64,000 nucleotides of DNA from Terebella lapidaria (GCA_949152475.1 OX424569.1:29433950-29497949); one strand, 5' to 3'. Positions 34,626 through 46,958 are shown, counted from the stretch's first letter. The notes: a model not told the origin generated them from the sequence alone. A program made the numbers and translations.

Positions 34626-34880
34626 ACTAGATTGTAATGATGACAATATCAAACGTCACATACAACATTTGGGATCATAAATAAAGCCGAACCAAATAGT
34701 TTAGCTGAAGACACACTGGCATCATCATGGACAGTCTGTGAAATAGACGTAATAGACGTGGCTCATAGTTGTTTCTTTCAGACATTACATTTCGATTTGC
34801 GCCAGGAATTTTAAGTTGTGTAGGGTGTTGCCTTGAGAACGATGTAGAAAAAAATCAGAATTCACACATCAGTAAGAATT
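34626..34880. repeat. Continuation of duplicated segment B
   Basis: Matches 25730-25950 from CAACTAGATTG to the region around GCGCCAGGAATTTTAAGTTG. The two duplicates thus share boundaries on both sides of the ~0.9-kb insertion in segment A. Confidence 0.75.
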
Positions 34881-35170
34881 TTGGCTTGTGATTAGGTACT
34901 TATGTACTTGTCAATGCAAGTACTATTCCATGGGGTTTGTTTCGGATTTCTAAATTATTTTAATAGGTTGTTGGGCAGTTGTATACTAATTCCATCAGGT
35001 GTACAGTAGAAACAACTAAATTTAACACACTGTCAGCCCCTTATAACGCCAGTGTGTATTTGGATAAACTATTTGGTCGGGCTTTGTTTCTATTGCAAAA
35101 TGTTGTATTTTACATTTGTTATTGGCAACATCAAAATCTGACTGTAGGGATGGTAATATATTGATACTTA
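34881..35170 (+). repeat. Dispersed repeat family R, single copy
   Basis: Begins TTTTGGCTTGTGATTAGG, carries AGTGTGTATTTGGATAAACT at the position of the family's GTGTGTCTTTTGAT block, and ends TATTGATACTTACA. Confidence 0.8.
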
Positions 35171-35509
35171 CACTCTATACGCTCTCAATACCATATCACC
35201 ATATTGAAAAAATTCTGAAAGTATCACTCTTTTAAAAAGAAAGTCTGAAAGTATCACCCTATTTGAAAAAAAATTCTGAAAATTCAATTTTCCTTATTTT
35301 CACAAAGAATCAATTAAAGTTCGGTGTGAAATTAGATATTCGGAAATACTTGATCCGCGAGACGTAACTGGAAATGAGATATTGTGCAATAACAATATTT
35401 CCGAATAGAAAAGTAACAATTTATTCCTAGGTGGATAAATTCGGGGATAGCCTATATCGGAGAGATAGCAACAAGCGAAACTCTAATAGATGAATTTCAA
35501 GGTCACAAA
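35171..35509. other. No gene recognised
   Basis: AT-rich. A short direct repeat of TCTGAAAGTATCAC lies near 35213-35265. Nothing else supported. Confidence 0.4.
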
Positions 35510-35880
35510 CAAACTGAATTGGATATTGACATTTACATACGAAACGACTGCAGATAGAGCCTAAATTTCAATCTAAGGAAATTATAAATGGTGGATCTTT
35601 TGGTGATTGACCACAAGTGACTTTAGTGGAAACTCTGAAGGTTACAGGTGACCTGAAATGTGTAAATTGGTCTCTGCATACGAAACGGCTGTAAATAGAT
35701 CTTGAATATGTAAGATGAACTTATAGCTATGAACATATGGCAAATCTCTTGGTGACCGTGAACATGACCTAATATGACCTTGAGTGGCAATTGTCGGAGT
35801 CACGTCTGACCTGAAATACGTAAATTGGCAGCTGAAACGAAATGCTTGTAGCGGGTCTTCACTATCGAACCTTATTTCAT
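35510..35880. repeat. Degenerate ~155-bp tandem repeat, 2-3 units
   Basis: Three related blocks, near 35520, 35665 and 35835, each run from a GTAAATTGG or TGGATATTGAC-like start through ACGAAACG-CTGTA to GATCTT-like ends, with GGTGACCTGAAAT between them. Confidence 0.55.
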
Positions 35881-36376
35881 GTATTTAGGATTCAATAGCT
35901 CTATCTGCGTCGGGATTCTAGCATGAAATTTACCGCGTGTCGTGCAATGACGGTATAATGTATGATGATCAATGACCACGTTCGTTATGTGCGAATGCTG
36001 CATATGGGCATAAAGACATTATATTATTGATGACATAGTGTGATATAATTTGACTGTAGGTAAAGCTTGGCATATAGTGACAGTTTTATTGCACGATACG
36101 AGGTTTTATGCTTGAAAGCCAAGTCACATACAATTCCTAGCTCGGCGTCTGGCTTTGTCAAGGTATTGACTCAAGGTTTGTGGCCTTCCACGATACTTCT
36201 TATCGTGCAATAACATTATTATATTTCGTTTTTGTGGACCGTGTTTTATTCTATGCAAAAGAACGGGATGTAAAAGTTGTTAATGCTAGACCTGTTTTAA
36301 TTCTATTCAGTTTGTGAAAGAGACATTGTTCCAGTTTTACAAAGTGAACATTAAACATGTTTCATAAGACATGGAA
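35881..36376. other. No gene recognised
   Basis: AT-rich sequence with no ORF or repeat that I can support. Confidence 0.4.
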
Positions 36377-36632
36377 GACTTAAAGGGGCACTATATGGGA
36401 TTCTGTGTCCAAGATTTTTCTCCCGACGCTTCTATTTATAGAACAAAACGTCAGATGATGTTTTTTACCTAGGATATCTGCCGAGCCGACCTGGGCTGAT
36501 CTGACAATTGGCTCGGCAGAGATCCTGGGACAAAGACGTAATCTGACCTATTGTTCTGTAAAAAAAAACAGCGTCGGCCGACAAATATGGAAATCCCCTA
36601 AAACAGAATCCTTTATAGTGGCCCTATAAGTC
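36377..36632. mobile_element. 256-bp MITE-like palindromic element
   Basis: The left end GACTTAAAGGGGCACTATA is answered by the reverse complement of TATAGTGGCCCTATAAGTC at the right end. Further inside, GGGATTCTGT pairs with ACAGAATCC, and CCGACGCT pairs with AGCGTCGG. The centre holds a second hairpin (CTGCCGAGCC / GGCTCGGCAG). Short, non-coding and with terminal inverted repeats, it is a likely MITE. Confidence 0.8.
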
Positions 36633-36779
36633 ACGGCAGTCCAGATTGCTTTCAAATATGTTCATCAAGGACCCGAGTGTCATACATGCTGGAATCACAG
36701 CCCCGCCTCGTTGTTCGTCCCGGGGCCTGCTTAGAGCATGTTTGTGGTGGGGATGACAATTTGGGATGGCATAGCTCTA

Positions 36780-37145
36780 TGATGTGTATAAGTTTTGTCG
36801 CCCATGAATTGCCGGTCTCCGTGTGGCGGCCATTTTGAATTTTTGACGGGTCGGCGAAAAAAAAAAATTTGCCCATATTTCCCCTTCATAATGGGAGCTG
36901 CCGGAACTATATTCCTAGAACGCCTGAAGATTAAGCTTAGAAATTGGTACTTTCAAATGGGAAATCATATATGGCGACTTGTGTGGTGACCTCGATTTGG
37001 ATGACCTTGTAAGGTCAAGACAGCCATTTTTAGGTTGAAAAAATGTCCAAATTTGTACCGTGTCTGTCTTTTTTTCGAAAACTGTCTGATCAGTTATGAG
37101 ATTTAAAAAAAAAAAGATTCCCCTTATGTACCTTTATGATGTGTA
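36780..37145 (-). mobile_element. Fragment related to the element at 6471-7445
   Basis: Shares GTGTGGCGGCCATTTTGAAT, TTTTTGACGGGTCGGCG, ATAATGGGAGCTG, AAATGGGAAATCATATAT and the TGACCTTGTAAGGTCA block in the same order as the unit at 6781-7000. Ends are not defined. Confidence 0.65.
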
Positions 37146-38028
37146 TAAGTCCTTGCGTGAATTAACTTCTGTTTTGAACATGTGTGGTCCAGACACCATG
37201 AATGGCGAATAAGGCACCACACACGTGGAGACATACCGTTCAACTCAAGCCAATACTGCATACCAGTGGCACCTAGCAACCCCATTGCCATAGGCCGTAT
37301 GCAGATATGGTTGTGATGACATGATACATTCTATGAGTATCATATATTTTCTACTTTCAGACTTCACGTTGTATAAAACAGCGATACTATGTACAGATAG
37401 GTTGAAAAAGGTTCTTGAAGTGGCTAATTGAAGCAACTTACTCGTGTGACATCATGAATAACGTACTCGTTATAATGGCTACTGAGCTAAAAAGTTTCAG
37501 TACAGATATAGTTGACACAATTGTTATTATCTCGAACGTTTAAACATATTCAGGCTCTGTAAAAGCCGGTACATCAGCACTTTTCTATTGAAGAAACAGG
37601 ACACTATAAAATAATTCTGCCCAGTTAGTACACTGATGTAGGGCGCGCACATATCAATCATCTATCTTACCTGTGCATTGTATAATATGATCGCAAATGC
37701 CACTTGCGTGCAAGTGGACAAAGATAAAGACATCGGAGTGGCTTCACAAATATCAACAATTGTTCACACCCATTTATCATGTTCATTCACATGTAATGAA
37801 AGCACTGGAGGCGCCAACAGGTCCCTGTGCGGTATGCCCCATAAATACTACCTCATACATAAATACTCATAGTCAGCCAAAAACATGCGAAAGGAGAACG
37901 AATATTTGATGCTGCTGTACTTCGGTGCAGAAGTACCACATAATTGTGGAGAAATTGAGCTCATATGAAACAATGATTCTTCGCATGAAACGAGTCATCG
38001 TTCCTGTGAAACAAAGCACGTCCTTTTC
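37146..38028. other. No gene recognised
   Basis: Short unrelated ORFs only. No repeat or domain recognised. Confidence 0.4.
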
Positions 38029-39403
38029 AGGTTACCGGACCTTTGGTCCGTTAACCTATTGCCGTGGTGTTGCGTCCGTCGTCCGTCCGTTCACATTTTT
38101 ATCTTTAAAGTTTACGGTCGAATCTTTCTGAAATTTTGCACAAAAATACCTAAAAACATTTCCAGGAAAGGTTTTTTTTAGTTTTTCGATTTTCGCATTT
38201 TTTTCAAAATGGCGGCCGTTTTCGACGAAAAATGCCTGATTTTGGACTTGGGCGGCCATTTTCGCAAAAAAGTGTTCAGTAACTTTTTTTCTTTTTGATA
38301 CACAACACTCATCATATGTACTCCTGTGATGTGTATAAGTTTCGTTGCGCTTGAATCGCTCGAAGTGGGCCATTATGGGACTTTCCCATGTTAAATTCTC
38401 CTATGCTTTATAATGGGACACATTATGCCTTATATCTCACTTAATATTGAGATTAGAGACTAGGAATCAATTGTGGGCATATAGGAAACGATATATGCTG
38501 AATATTCTCATGACCTTGAATTTGACGTTTGACCTCAGTTTCAAGGTCAAAGAACAAAATGGCTAATATCTCACTTCTTATCGACTTAATAGCTTAGGAA
38601 TCAATTATGATCATATAGGAAATGATATAAGCAGATTATTGTCATGACCTTGACTTTGACCTTTGACCTCATTTTCAAGGTCATGGGACAAAATGGCTAA
38701 TTTTTCCCTTATTATCGATTTTACGGCTTAGAAATCAATTGTGGACATGTAGGAAATGATATATGCTGAATATTCACGTGACCTTGAATTTGACCTCCGA
38801 CCTCAGTTTCAAGGTCAAGAGCCCGAAATGGGTAATATCTCGCTTATTATCGATTTTACAGCTTTGGAATCAATTGTGGACATATAGGGAAGGATATACG
38901 CTGAATATTCTGATGCCCTTAAATTTGACCTTTGACCTTATTTTCAAGGTCATAGCACAAAATGTCTAATATCTCGATTATTATCGATTTTACAGCTTAG
39001 GGATCAATTGTGGACATATAGGAAATGATATATCCATAATATTCTTGTGACTTTGAATTTGACATTTGGCCTCATTTTCAAGGCCAGAGTGCAAAATGGG
39101 TAATATTTCTTTTATTATCAACTTTACAGCTTAGGAATCAATTGTGGACATATAGAAAATGATATATGCAGAATTTTCTCGTGACATTGAATTTGGCCTT
39201 TGACCTCATATTCAAGGTCAAAGCACAAAATGGTTAATATCTCGCTCATTATCGACTTTACAGCTTTGGAATCAGTTGCGAACATATGGGAAATGATATC
39301 TGGTGAATATTCTCACGACCTTGAATTGACCAATGACCTTCAGACGAAAGGCTAAGATCTAAAATATATATTGTCCGGTTACCTCTCTTAGCCCTTGGGC
39401 TAA
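38029..39403 (-). mobile_element. Tandem-repeat-bearing element, copy C (inverted, older)
   Basis: Same family as copies A and B in the opposite orientation: GGTTACCGGACCTTTGGTCC-type hairpin at the left, CGTCCGTCGTCCGTCCG, and the TTAGCCCTTGGGCTAA palindrome at the right end (39388-39403). The core has about six to seven diverged ~134-bp units with TGACCTTGAA, TTTGACCTTTGACCTCA and GCTGAATATTC. Only some units keep the perfect TGACCTTTGACCT direct repeat, consistent with greater age. Confidence 0.8.
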
Positions 39404-39887
39404 TTTTGTGATTGTTCGTTTGTTTGTTTTACTCTGGTCACACACGAACAATGCCATCGTGAAGGCTCTATGTGAAGAGCTTCGTCGAAAAAAATCCATG
39501 GGCTCTTCACTGTCTATCATATTATACTCGTATATACTGTCTGACAATGTTCTACATGCTATGCTAAATTTAGACGCAGAGATTCCCCCGTAGTTTTCAG
39601 TAATGTTTGTTTGCAATTTCCAGAGCGCACCAGGATGACTTCCTCAATTATCTCAGTTGAAAGGGACTGAGCTTTTCCTCTTTGTGATGGGGGTGTTCAT
39701 AATTTCCGGACTACATGTTTTGTAAAAAAAAAAACGTTACAAAGGGGAAACAAGAACAAATAGTTCTAACTATTTTTAACCCTTTATTTATGAATTATTT
39801 TGGAGGAATATTCTAGTTAGTACGTGTTCGTCCTCTCAGATTTCCATCATGCAGCTGTGGTGAGAAAAAAAACCAATCAGATATTGC
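39404..39887. other. No gene recognised
   Basis: No ORF or repeat supported between the two mobile elements. Confidence 0.4.
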
Positions 39888-40649
39888 AGACCCTCGCCCC
39901 TTCAGATTTGATAACTATCCAGATTTGATAACTAAATTGAAGCTGATAACCCTTAATTTTTTCTACTTGGGCGATAATCGAGGATATTGGTTGTACAACC
40001 ATTGTTCATATATCAAATGGTCCGGAATTGGCCATAGAAAAATACGAAAATAATGGGAGAAATGATCATTAATGAGAGTAGTGCTTTTGCGATTATTCTA
40101 TCTTGACTATATTCTCCACCACGACCTGAATTCTTCATACTAACCTTTTAAACTTTGCAAGCTCATTCAGATTGCATACTTTATGTTCGATTGTTCTATA
40201 GAAAATCTTCAGTCGCTTTGGAATTACTACCACTTGAAACATTACGATTCGGTGGTTTCAGCTTATGACCCTTACATTTTCGACCTTGGGCGATAATAGG
40301 AAATTCTGATCGTACGCCCATCGATCATGTAGCAAATGATGGGAAATTGACTATAGAAAAATACAAAAATAAATAGGGAAAATTAATCATGATGTATCCC
40401 TGATAACTTTGAGCTGTCAATTTTCACAGAATTGTTTCTATTATCAAGGTACATCTCCTGGACCAAAACGGTTCAAAAACGGTTCATAACATGGCCTTGA
40501 ATCTCAGAACACTGAAAAATCGTAATATCGTGACCCCCCAAACTTTCGACCTAGGGCGATAATGGGGAGTTCTTGTCAGAAGACCATCGGTGGTACACCA
40601 TACGATCGGAAATTGGCCGAAGAAAAATAAAACATTAGTTTGAAAAATT
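39888..40649 (-). mobile_element. Degraded inverted copy of the 339-bp-unit element
   Basis: Begins GCAGACCCTCGCCCCTTCAG, the reverse complement of the right end of 19171-20575. It repeats CGACCTTGGGCGATAAT-type blocks followed by a diverged version of the CGTACGACCATCGG and AAATTGGCCATAG block. The X-box palindrome is not preserved here. Confidence 0.65.
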
Positions 40650-42176
40650 AATAGACGTGGAATCAATACCCAGTATTGAGTATTCCGAGCAAACAAAACA
40701 GGGTCCATTATCCAATCTCATAGTCCGGGGACAGAAAGTCATATCAGGCATACGAAGTGAGAGAAAACAAAAATGACAGGGAAACTCATGAACCCCCCAA
40801 AATGGCCACTAGGAGGTGAAATCAGGTGTTCCGGAAAGGGTGAGCATTTCCTGCCCCACTAGTGGCACCCGTCATGAATTCCCCAAAATTAACATGAAAA
40901 TAGATCTAGTTGCATGGCAGACATGAATTTGGTGTATTTATCAACCAGATCGTGATAAATAAATGACATCCATAGAATTTCTTAAACACAGCTATAAGTC
41001 ATGGTAAAACATGGTAAAACAATAGCGTATAAGTTGAGAAACAAACACACCATATGCCGGCGACATAGGAATGTTGTGCTTAGAAAAGGGAAATTGACTA
41101 TGGAAATCATCACGTTTGTCATATAATCGAGTTGACAGGTTAGAATCATTATCAATCTCCAACCTCAGGTCTAGATAGTAGGAAAATTAGCGGAGTCTGT
41201 AGTATCCTTAATTCCAAGTTTCTTAGGATATATGACATCCAAATAATCACCAAACTTGGGATTATTTAGCGACAATACAACATCTATGTATCGGAAAGTG
41301 AAATTAAAATTACATGTTAGTTTCTTAGAACCTCCTCGTTGTAAATGTTGGATCCACGTCTATTGAACGTCTATTGGATAAAATCCATGTCTATTGGACG
41401 TCTATTGGATAAAATCTGATTCATATGAGTATAAAAACAGGTCTGCCAATAATGGTGCACAGTTTATACTCATGGGAATACCAATAGTTTGTTGAAATTT
41501 TCGACCACCAAATTCACAAAAATATTATATATCAGAAAATTAACCATATTTATCACATCTATTTCAGTATATTTGTATGGGGCATCAGAGTCGCCTTTAA
41601 CCATGTTAACAAAATAAGCGGTATTATATTTACCTACAATATAGTTGTACCGACGTTGTCCCTTTTTAGAGAAAAATGAATTATTGATTAGTTTTTTTAG
41701 CTGAGACTTCAGTTCAGAATGAGGTATTGTTGTGTACAAAGTGGAAAAATCAAATGTTTTGATAGATGTTACTTGAAAGTGTGTGAGCATGTAGATATTC
41801 CAATAAAGATTTATCCACATTTGGTTTATACCACTTCTAGAATAGATGGTTTCAGAGTACTTTTGGAGACCCTGTTCAATTTTAGATAATATAACTGCTA
41901 ATATTTTAAAAAGGGCTTTGGTAGAACATGATGCTGAACCTGAAATATATCTTTGTTTGTGTGGATTTTTGTGTAATTTTGGGATCCAATATAAGTTTGG
42001 TAGATTAGAATGTTTACATGAGGTTGTGATACCAAACGAATGCAATACAGACACATGATTCGATATTATGTTTGGGTACGGTAATGGCTTGGTATGTACT
42101 ATTGGAATTAGTATTGTTGGCAATACCCAGTTCGTCAAACAGGCACTGTACATAGTATTCTTTACAAACAAAAAAA
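40650..42176 (-). pseudogene. Penelope-like element copy 2, RT and 3' end (frameshifted)
   Basis: This is the longest PLE copy. On -, 42171-41470 encodes the RT start with LYWIPKLHKNPHKQRYISGS (the KLHK signature of PLE RTs), GINQMW and TFDFSTLYTTIPHSELKS. A one-base shift near 41513 breaks the frame. The sequence then resumes as FGGRKFQQTIGIPMSINCAP and LADLFLYSYESDF. The catalytic block reads YIDVVL where YIDDVL is expected. A ~34-bp segment is duplicated near 41350-41400, and the thumb region is partly deleted around 41010. The shared 3' tail lies at 40650-40920. It continues upstream at 44703. Confidence 0.8.
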
Positions 42177-44702
42177 TTAGCCCAATGGGCTAGAAAGGTT
42201 ACCGGAGAAATATACAGAGTTAAGCCGAGAAAGTTGAAGGTCAAATTCAAGGTGACCACTGAAATCGCCATATCTCTAACCTTGAAAATGGGATCAAAGG
42301 TTAAATTCTAGATCACCAAACTATTCAGCATACATCATTTCCTATATGTTCACTATGGACCCTTAAGCTGTAAATTTGATAATAAGCGAGATATAAGCCA
42401 TTTTGTAATCTGACTTTGAAGATAAAATGACTGACCTTGAAATTTAGGTCAAAGGTCAAATTCAATATCATTAAAATATTCAGAATATATTATTTCCTAT
42501 ATGTTCACAATTGATTCCTAAGCTGTAAAGTCGATAATAAGCGAGATATTAGCCATTTTGTCCTGTTGACCTTGAAAATGAGGTCAAAAGTCAAATTCAA
42601 GGTCACTAGAATATTCAGCATATATCATTTCCTATATGTTCACAATTGATTTCTAAGCTGTAAAGGTGCTAATCAGCAAGATATTGGCCATTTTGTCCTG
42701 TGACCTTGAAAATGAGGTCAAAGGTCAAATTCAAGGTCATGAGAATATTCAGCATATATCATTTCCTATATGTTCACAATTGATTCGTAAGCTGTAAAGT
42801 CGATAAGCGAGATATTAGCAATTTTGTCCTGTGACCTTGGAAATGAGGTCAAAGGTCAAATTCAAGGTCATGAGAATATTGAGCATATATCATTTCCTAT
42901 ATGTTCACAATTGATTCCTAAGCTGTAAAGTCGATAATAAGCGAGATATTAGCCATTTTGTCATGTGACCTTGAAAATGAGGTCAAAGGTCAAATTCAAG
43001 GTCATGAGAATTTTCAGCATATATCATTTCCTATATGTTCACAATTGATTCCTAAGCTGTAAAGTCGCTAATAAGCAAGATATTGGCCGTTTTGTCCTGT
43101 GACCTTGAAAATGAGGTCAAAGGTCAAATTCAAGGTCACGAGAATTTTCAGCATATATCATTTCCTATATGTTCACAATCGATTCCTAAGCTGTAAAGTT
43201 GCTAATAAGCAAGATATTGGCCATTTTGTCCTGTGACTTTGAAAATGAGGTCAAAGCTCAAATTCAAGGCCACGAGAATATTCAGCATATATCATTTCCT
43301 ATATGTACACAATTGATTCCTAAGCTGTAAAGTCGATAATAAGCGAGATATTAGCAATTTTGTCCTGCGACCTTGGAAATCAGGTCAAAGGTCAAATTCA
43401 AGGTCACGAAAATATTCAGCATATATCATTTCCTATATGTACACAATTGATTCCTAAGCTGTAAAGTCGATAATAAGCGAGATATTAGCAATTTTGTCCT
43501 GCGACCTTGGAAATGAGGTCAAAGGTCAAATTCAAGGTCACGAAAATATTCAGCATATATCATTTCCTATATGTTCACAATTGATTCCTAACTAAAGTCG
43601 ATAATAAGCGAGATATTAGCCATTTTGTCATGTGACCTTGAAAATGAGGTCAAAGGTCAAATTCAAGGTCACAAGAATATTCAGCATATATCATTTCCTA
43701 TATGTTCACAACTGATTCCTAAGCTGTAAAGTCGATAATAAGCGAGATATTAGCCATTTTGTCCTGTGACCTTGAAAATGAGGTCAAAAGTCAAATTCAA
43801 GGTCACGAGAATATTCAGCATATATCATTTCCTATATGTCCACAATTCATTCCTAGTCTCTAATTTCAATATTAAGTGAGATATTAGGCTTAATGTGTGC
43901 CATTATAAAGCATAGGAAAATTTAACATGGGAAAGTCACATTTGGGCCGAGTTTGGGCCAAAAATGGCCCACTTCAAGCGATTGAAGCGCAACGAAATTT
44001 ATACATGTCACAGGGGTACATATGAGGAGTGTTTTTCATCAATAAGAAAAAAAAGTTACTGAACAGATTTTGAGAAAACGACCGTCGAAGTCCAAAATTG
44101 GCCATTTTTCGACGAAAACGGCCGCTCTGACCTTGAAACCAAGGTCAGAGGTCAAATTCAAGGTCACGACAATATTCAGCATATATCATTTCCTATATGT
44201 CCACAATTGATTCCTAGTCTCTAATCTCAATATTAAGTGATATATTAGGCTTTAATGTGTCCCATTATAAAGCATAGGAGAATTTAACATGGGAAAGTCC
44301 CATTTGGGCTGAGTTTGGGCCCAAAATGGCCCACTTCGAGCGATTCAAGCGCAACGAAATTTATACATGTCACAGGGGTACATATGAGGAGTGTTATGCA
44401 TCAATAATAAAAAAAGTTACTGAACAGATTTTGAGAAAATGGCCGCCAAAATCCAAAATTGACCGTTTTTCGACGAAAACGGCTGCCATTTTGAAAAAAA
44501 TGCGAAAATAAAAAAACTAAAAAATATCTCCTTCTCGAAATATTTTTAGGCATTTTTGTGCAAAATTTCAGAAAAATTCGATCGTAAACTTTAAAGATAA
44601 AATTGTTGACGGACGACGACGATGACGGACGACGACGGACGACGACGACGCCGGACGCATCGCCATGCCAATCGGTTACGGACCATAGGTCCGGTAACCT
44701 AA
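42177..44702 (+). mobile_element. Tandem-repeat-bearing element, copy B
   Basis: Ends are the same as copy A (TTAGCCCAATGGGCTA, AGGTTACCGGA; right-end hairpin CCATAGGTCCGGTAACCTAA). It is inserted in PLE copy 2: VIVPADKAS lies to its right and FVCKEYYVQCL to its left, read on -. Thus the same element family hit a PLE ORF twice at different sites. Length is 2.53 kb, with the same core satellite and the two longer right-hand units as copy A. No coding capacity. Confidence 0.85.
42440..43830 (+). repeat. ~134-bp satellite array with nuclear-receptor sites, copy B
   Basis: About 10-11 units. About eight perfect AGGTCAAAGGTCA direct repeats were counted. Other units have one-base variants (AAAAGTCA, AAAGCTCA). 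Nearly every unit also keeps TTCAAGGTCA. Confidence 0.9.
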
Positions 44703-45072
44703 CAACATTATCATGATTATTTAGAAGCTTTATCAGCAGGGACAATAACGAACCTTTCTTGAAGTTTCAACAAACTATTAGTAACCACGGGATCATTGAA
44801 GACAGAGCTATATTTAGTAATGACTTTGACAAAACATTAATGCGTTTGTTTACCATTGACCTAATCTGTTTGACCCATTCTGACAGAGAACCATTTTCTG
44901 CCTTTTCTCGCTTTGTCCATTTACTGGCATGCTCCTCAACTGCATCCATGATTAACTTAAAATTGTATCTCCATGGAAACGACGTGTGCTCTCTATATTT
45001 GGGACCTTTGGACAAAATGTCTTCCAATGATTCATTCTCCACTATATTGAGTTCGCCTGAAATAACATGTTA
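44703..45072 (-). pseudogene. Penelope-like element copy 2, 5' part
   Basis: Read on -: LNIVENESLEDILSKGPKYR, NFKLIMDAVEEHASKW, LSEWVKQIRSMVNKRINVLS, then a one-base discontinuity before ERFVIVPADKAS. This is the conserved region upstream of the PLE RT. A partly overlapping stretch is found at 59205-59735. The copy stops abruptly at about 45072. Confidence 0.8.
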
Positions 45073-45094
45073 ATATTCATAAGATCAGGAGTTT

Positions 45095-45298
45095 TAGCCA
45101 GTTATGAGATTTTCACTTTTTCGGTTGCCATGGCAATCATTTTCATTCGATTTTGACCAAAAAATGCGTAGTACCGAACAACTGCTATACCACGTTATCC
45201 CTAAAGATTTCAAGTCGATCGGGCATTTCATTTTTTAGTGATGGAAGCGGACAGACAGACCCCAATGCAATACCCTCTCCTCCTATCGGGACATGGTT
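45095..45298 (-). mobile_element. Left-end fragment of the 339-bp-unit element
   Basis: Contains TTCGGTTGCCATGGCAATC (one mismatch to the X-box palindrome) and GGACAGACAGACCCCAATGC. It ends AATACCCTCTCCTCCTATCG, the reverse complement of the element's left hairpin. Confidence 0.7.
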
Positions 45299-46637
45299 AA
45301 TTACCTGTCAACATTTGAACCCACTGCAACTGCATTATATTTGGGATAGTGCATATATTTGGGATATATGTCCATATACCGGCCATATATTTTCAGACAG
45401 GGAAAATGAAACTATTCGAACAAACCCGAGGTAGCACCACTCGCTGCATGTTGACATTACTTTCATATATGTATATCGATGAATATATATGTATATGAAG
45501 AAGAATAATCAGAACGCATGTAATTCTTGTAATTTATTACACAATTGACGTGATTCTATTGACATATTTGCCAATATTTTTGTTTCAATAAGGAGCCACA
45601 TTTGTTGGTTTGTCGGATTAGGGTCTTCATTGGAGAAAATATTTCACCTTTGAACATCTCATCAGATACTCGGTACGGTAATGTGACTCAGCATAAAATG
45701 TTTGCTCTGCCCTGGCTTTTTATCCAAAAAGTGTTATTCTCGGTCTTTTATTGTTATCAGCAAAATCTTGTGATATTAGTGTTAATAAGAAGTACACTCC
45801 AATGCATTCCATAGGAAACCCACCATTCTATTAGCTGCCGAGTTGTTTTGTCTATGGGCCAAAGCATAGACATTGCCGTCATACGTCAACAGTGATCAAC
45901 ACACATACGTCATACAACATACATACGTCAACAGTGATCAACACACATAAACTATTTCCTGTTTTGCTGAGGAGAGGTTGATATTACTTTCGAATCACAA
46001 CTACCCATTTAGTCCATTCATTAATAGTAAAAGATGGCATTTCAGAAATGACGTTATTTCTGCAATCATCATCTGAAATTAAAATGGATCATTTTCGTCT
46101 CTATATAACAGTCAACTTTAACCATTGCAATTCATTAATTTCTATATGGGCGTTACACTGTCGATCATATGATATATTCATCCAGTTCATTATTTTTCAG
46201 TTATTCCAATCGACTCATAACGAGTATTAATCTAGGAGATTGCATTAGAATAGATCTTGAATCTCTGAAGTCCTGTCGATTAATTGCAATTCCTCATATA
46301 GAACCTGTATGATACTCTACAAATGAAAACACACGTACAATTTGGAAATACCATATGCAAAGGAAAGTTGACATAGCCGTGACAAGAAAATACCAATATT
46401 ATATGATTACATAAATGGGTATTACTGGTAGCCGCCAACGTACAACACAAAACACAACAAAAAAATCGATAATATTGCACCTTTTGTCAAATCTTCAAAT
46501 ATATCGAATTGTACAACTTACAATACCATTTCATCAACATATTAAGATGTCGTTTCGATGAAAAAGTTCAGCACATGCATTCCATTTATAATTTGTGGCA
46601 TCTATCAAGTGTCTTTTGGACTATAAGCTATCCCCTT
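45299..46637. other. 3' flank of GPCR paralog 2; no other gene recognised
   Basis: AT-rich. A ~33-bp direct repeat (CGTCAACAGTGATCAACACA) occurs at about 45885 and 45923. No domain-bearing ORF. Confidence 0.45.
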
Positions 46638-46958
46638 TTAGCTGTAGTCTTCGATATTTTTGGTAGTACTCAGATCTTTCCGCAGGTTTATTTGTCGTAC
46701 ACAACGTAAAATACGCTTGAAAGCTTTCCTGTAGGTCGGTGAACATCTAAGGTACACTGACGGATTCAGAGCTGATCCCAAGTGCAGCAGAAACTTTGAG
46801 ACTTTGACCAAGATATCATGGACGATGAGTTCTCGTGCATTGCTCGGCTGTAACATCACAGTGAACATCTTAATGATGATAGGCAGCCATGTTACATAGG
46901 AGACACCTAGGATCAAACCTAGAGTCTTAAGGGTTGCAATTTTCTTGTGTGTTATTCT
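46638..46958 (-). CDS. Class A GPCR paralog 2, exon 2 (TM6-TM7, C-tail)
   Basis: The acceptor is tccatttcag; the exon opens in phase 0 with RITHKKIATLKTLGLILG. TM6 has TWLP, TM7 has NPSVY, and then CSPTYRKAFKRIL follows as helix 8. The protein ends TTKNIEDYS. The stop is at 46638-46640 and the joined protein is 325 aa. The conserved SPTYRKAF and NIEDY blocks in both paralogs, against a much more divergent loop 3 and ECL3, suggest the tail is under constraint. Confidence 0.88.
   Translation of the reverse strand, partial: RITHKKIATLKTLGLILGVSYVTWLPIIIKMFTVMLQPSNARELIVHDILVKVSKFLLHLGSALNPSVYLRCSPTYRKAFKRILRCVRQINLRKDLSTTKNIEDYS

Noticed and set aside
44401..44745. 114-codon ORF spanning the right end of element copy B
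   Set aside because: It is a chance fusion of the PLE RT upstream region with the inserted element's terminal repeat; not a gene.
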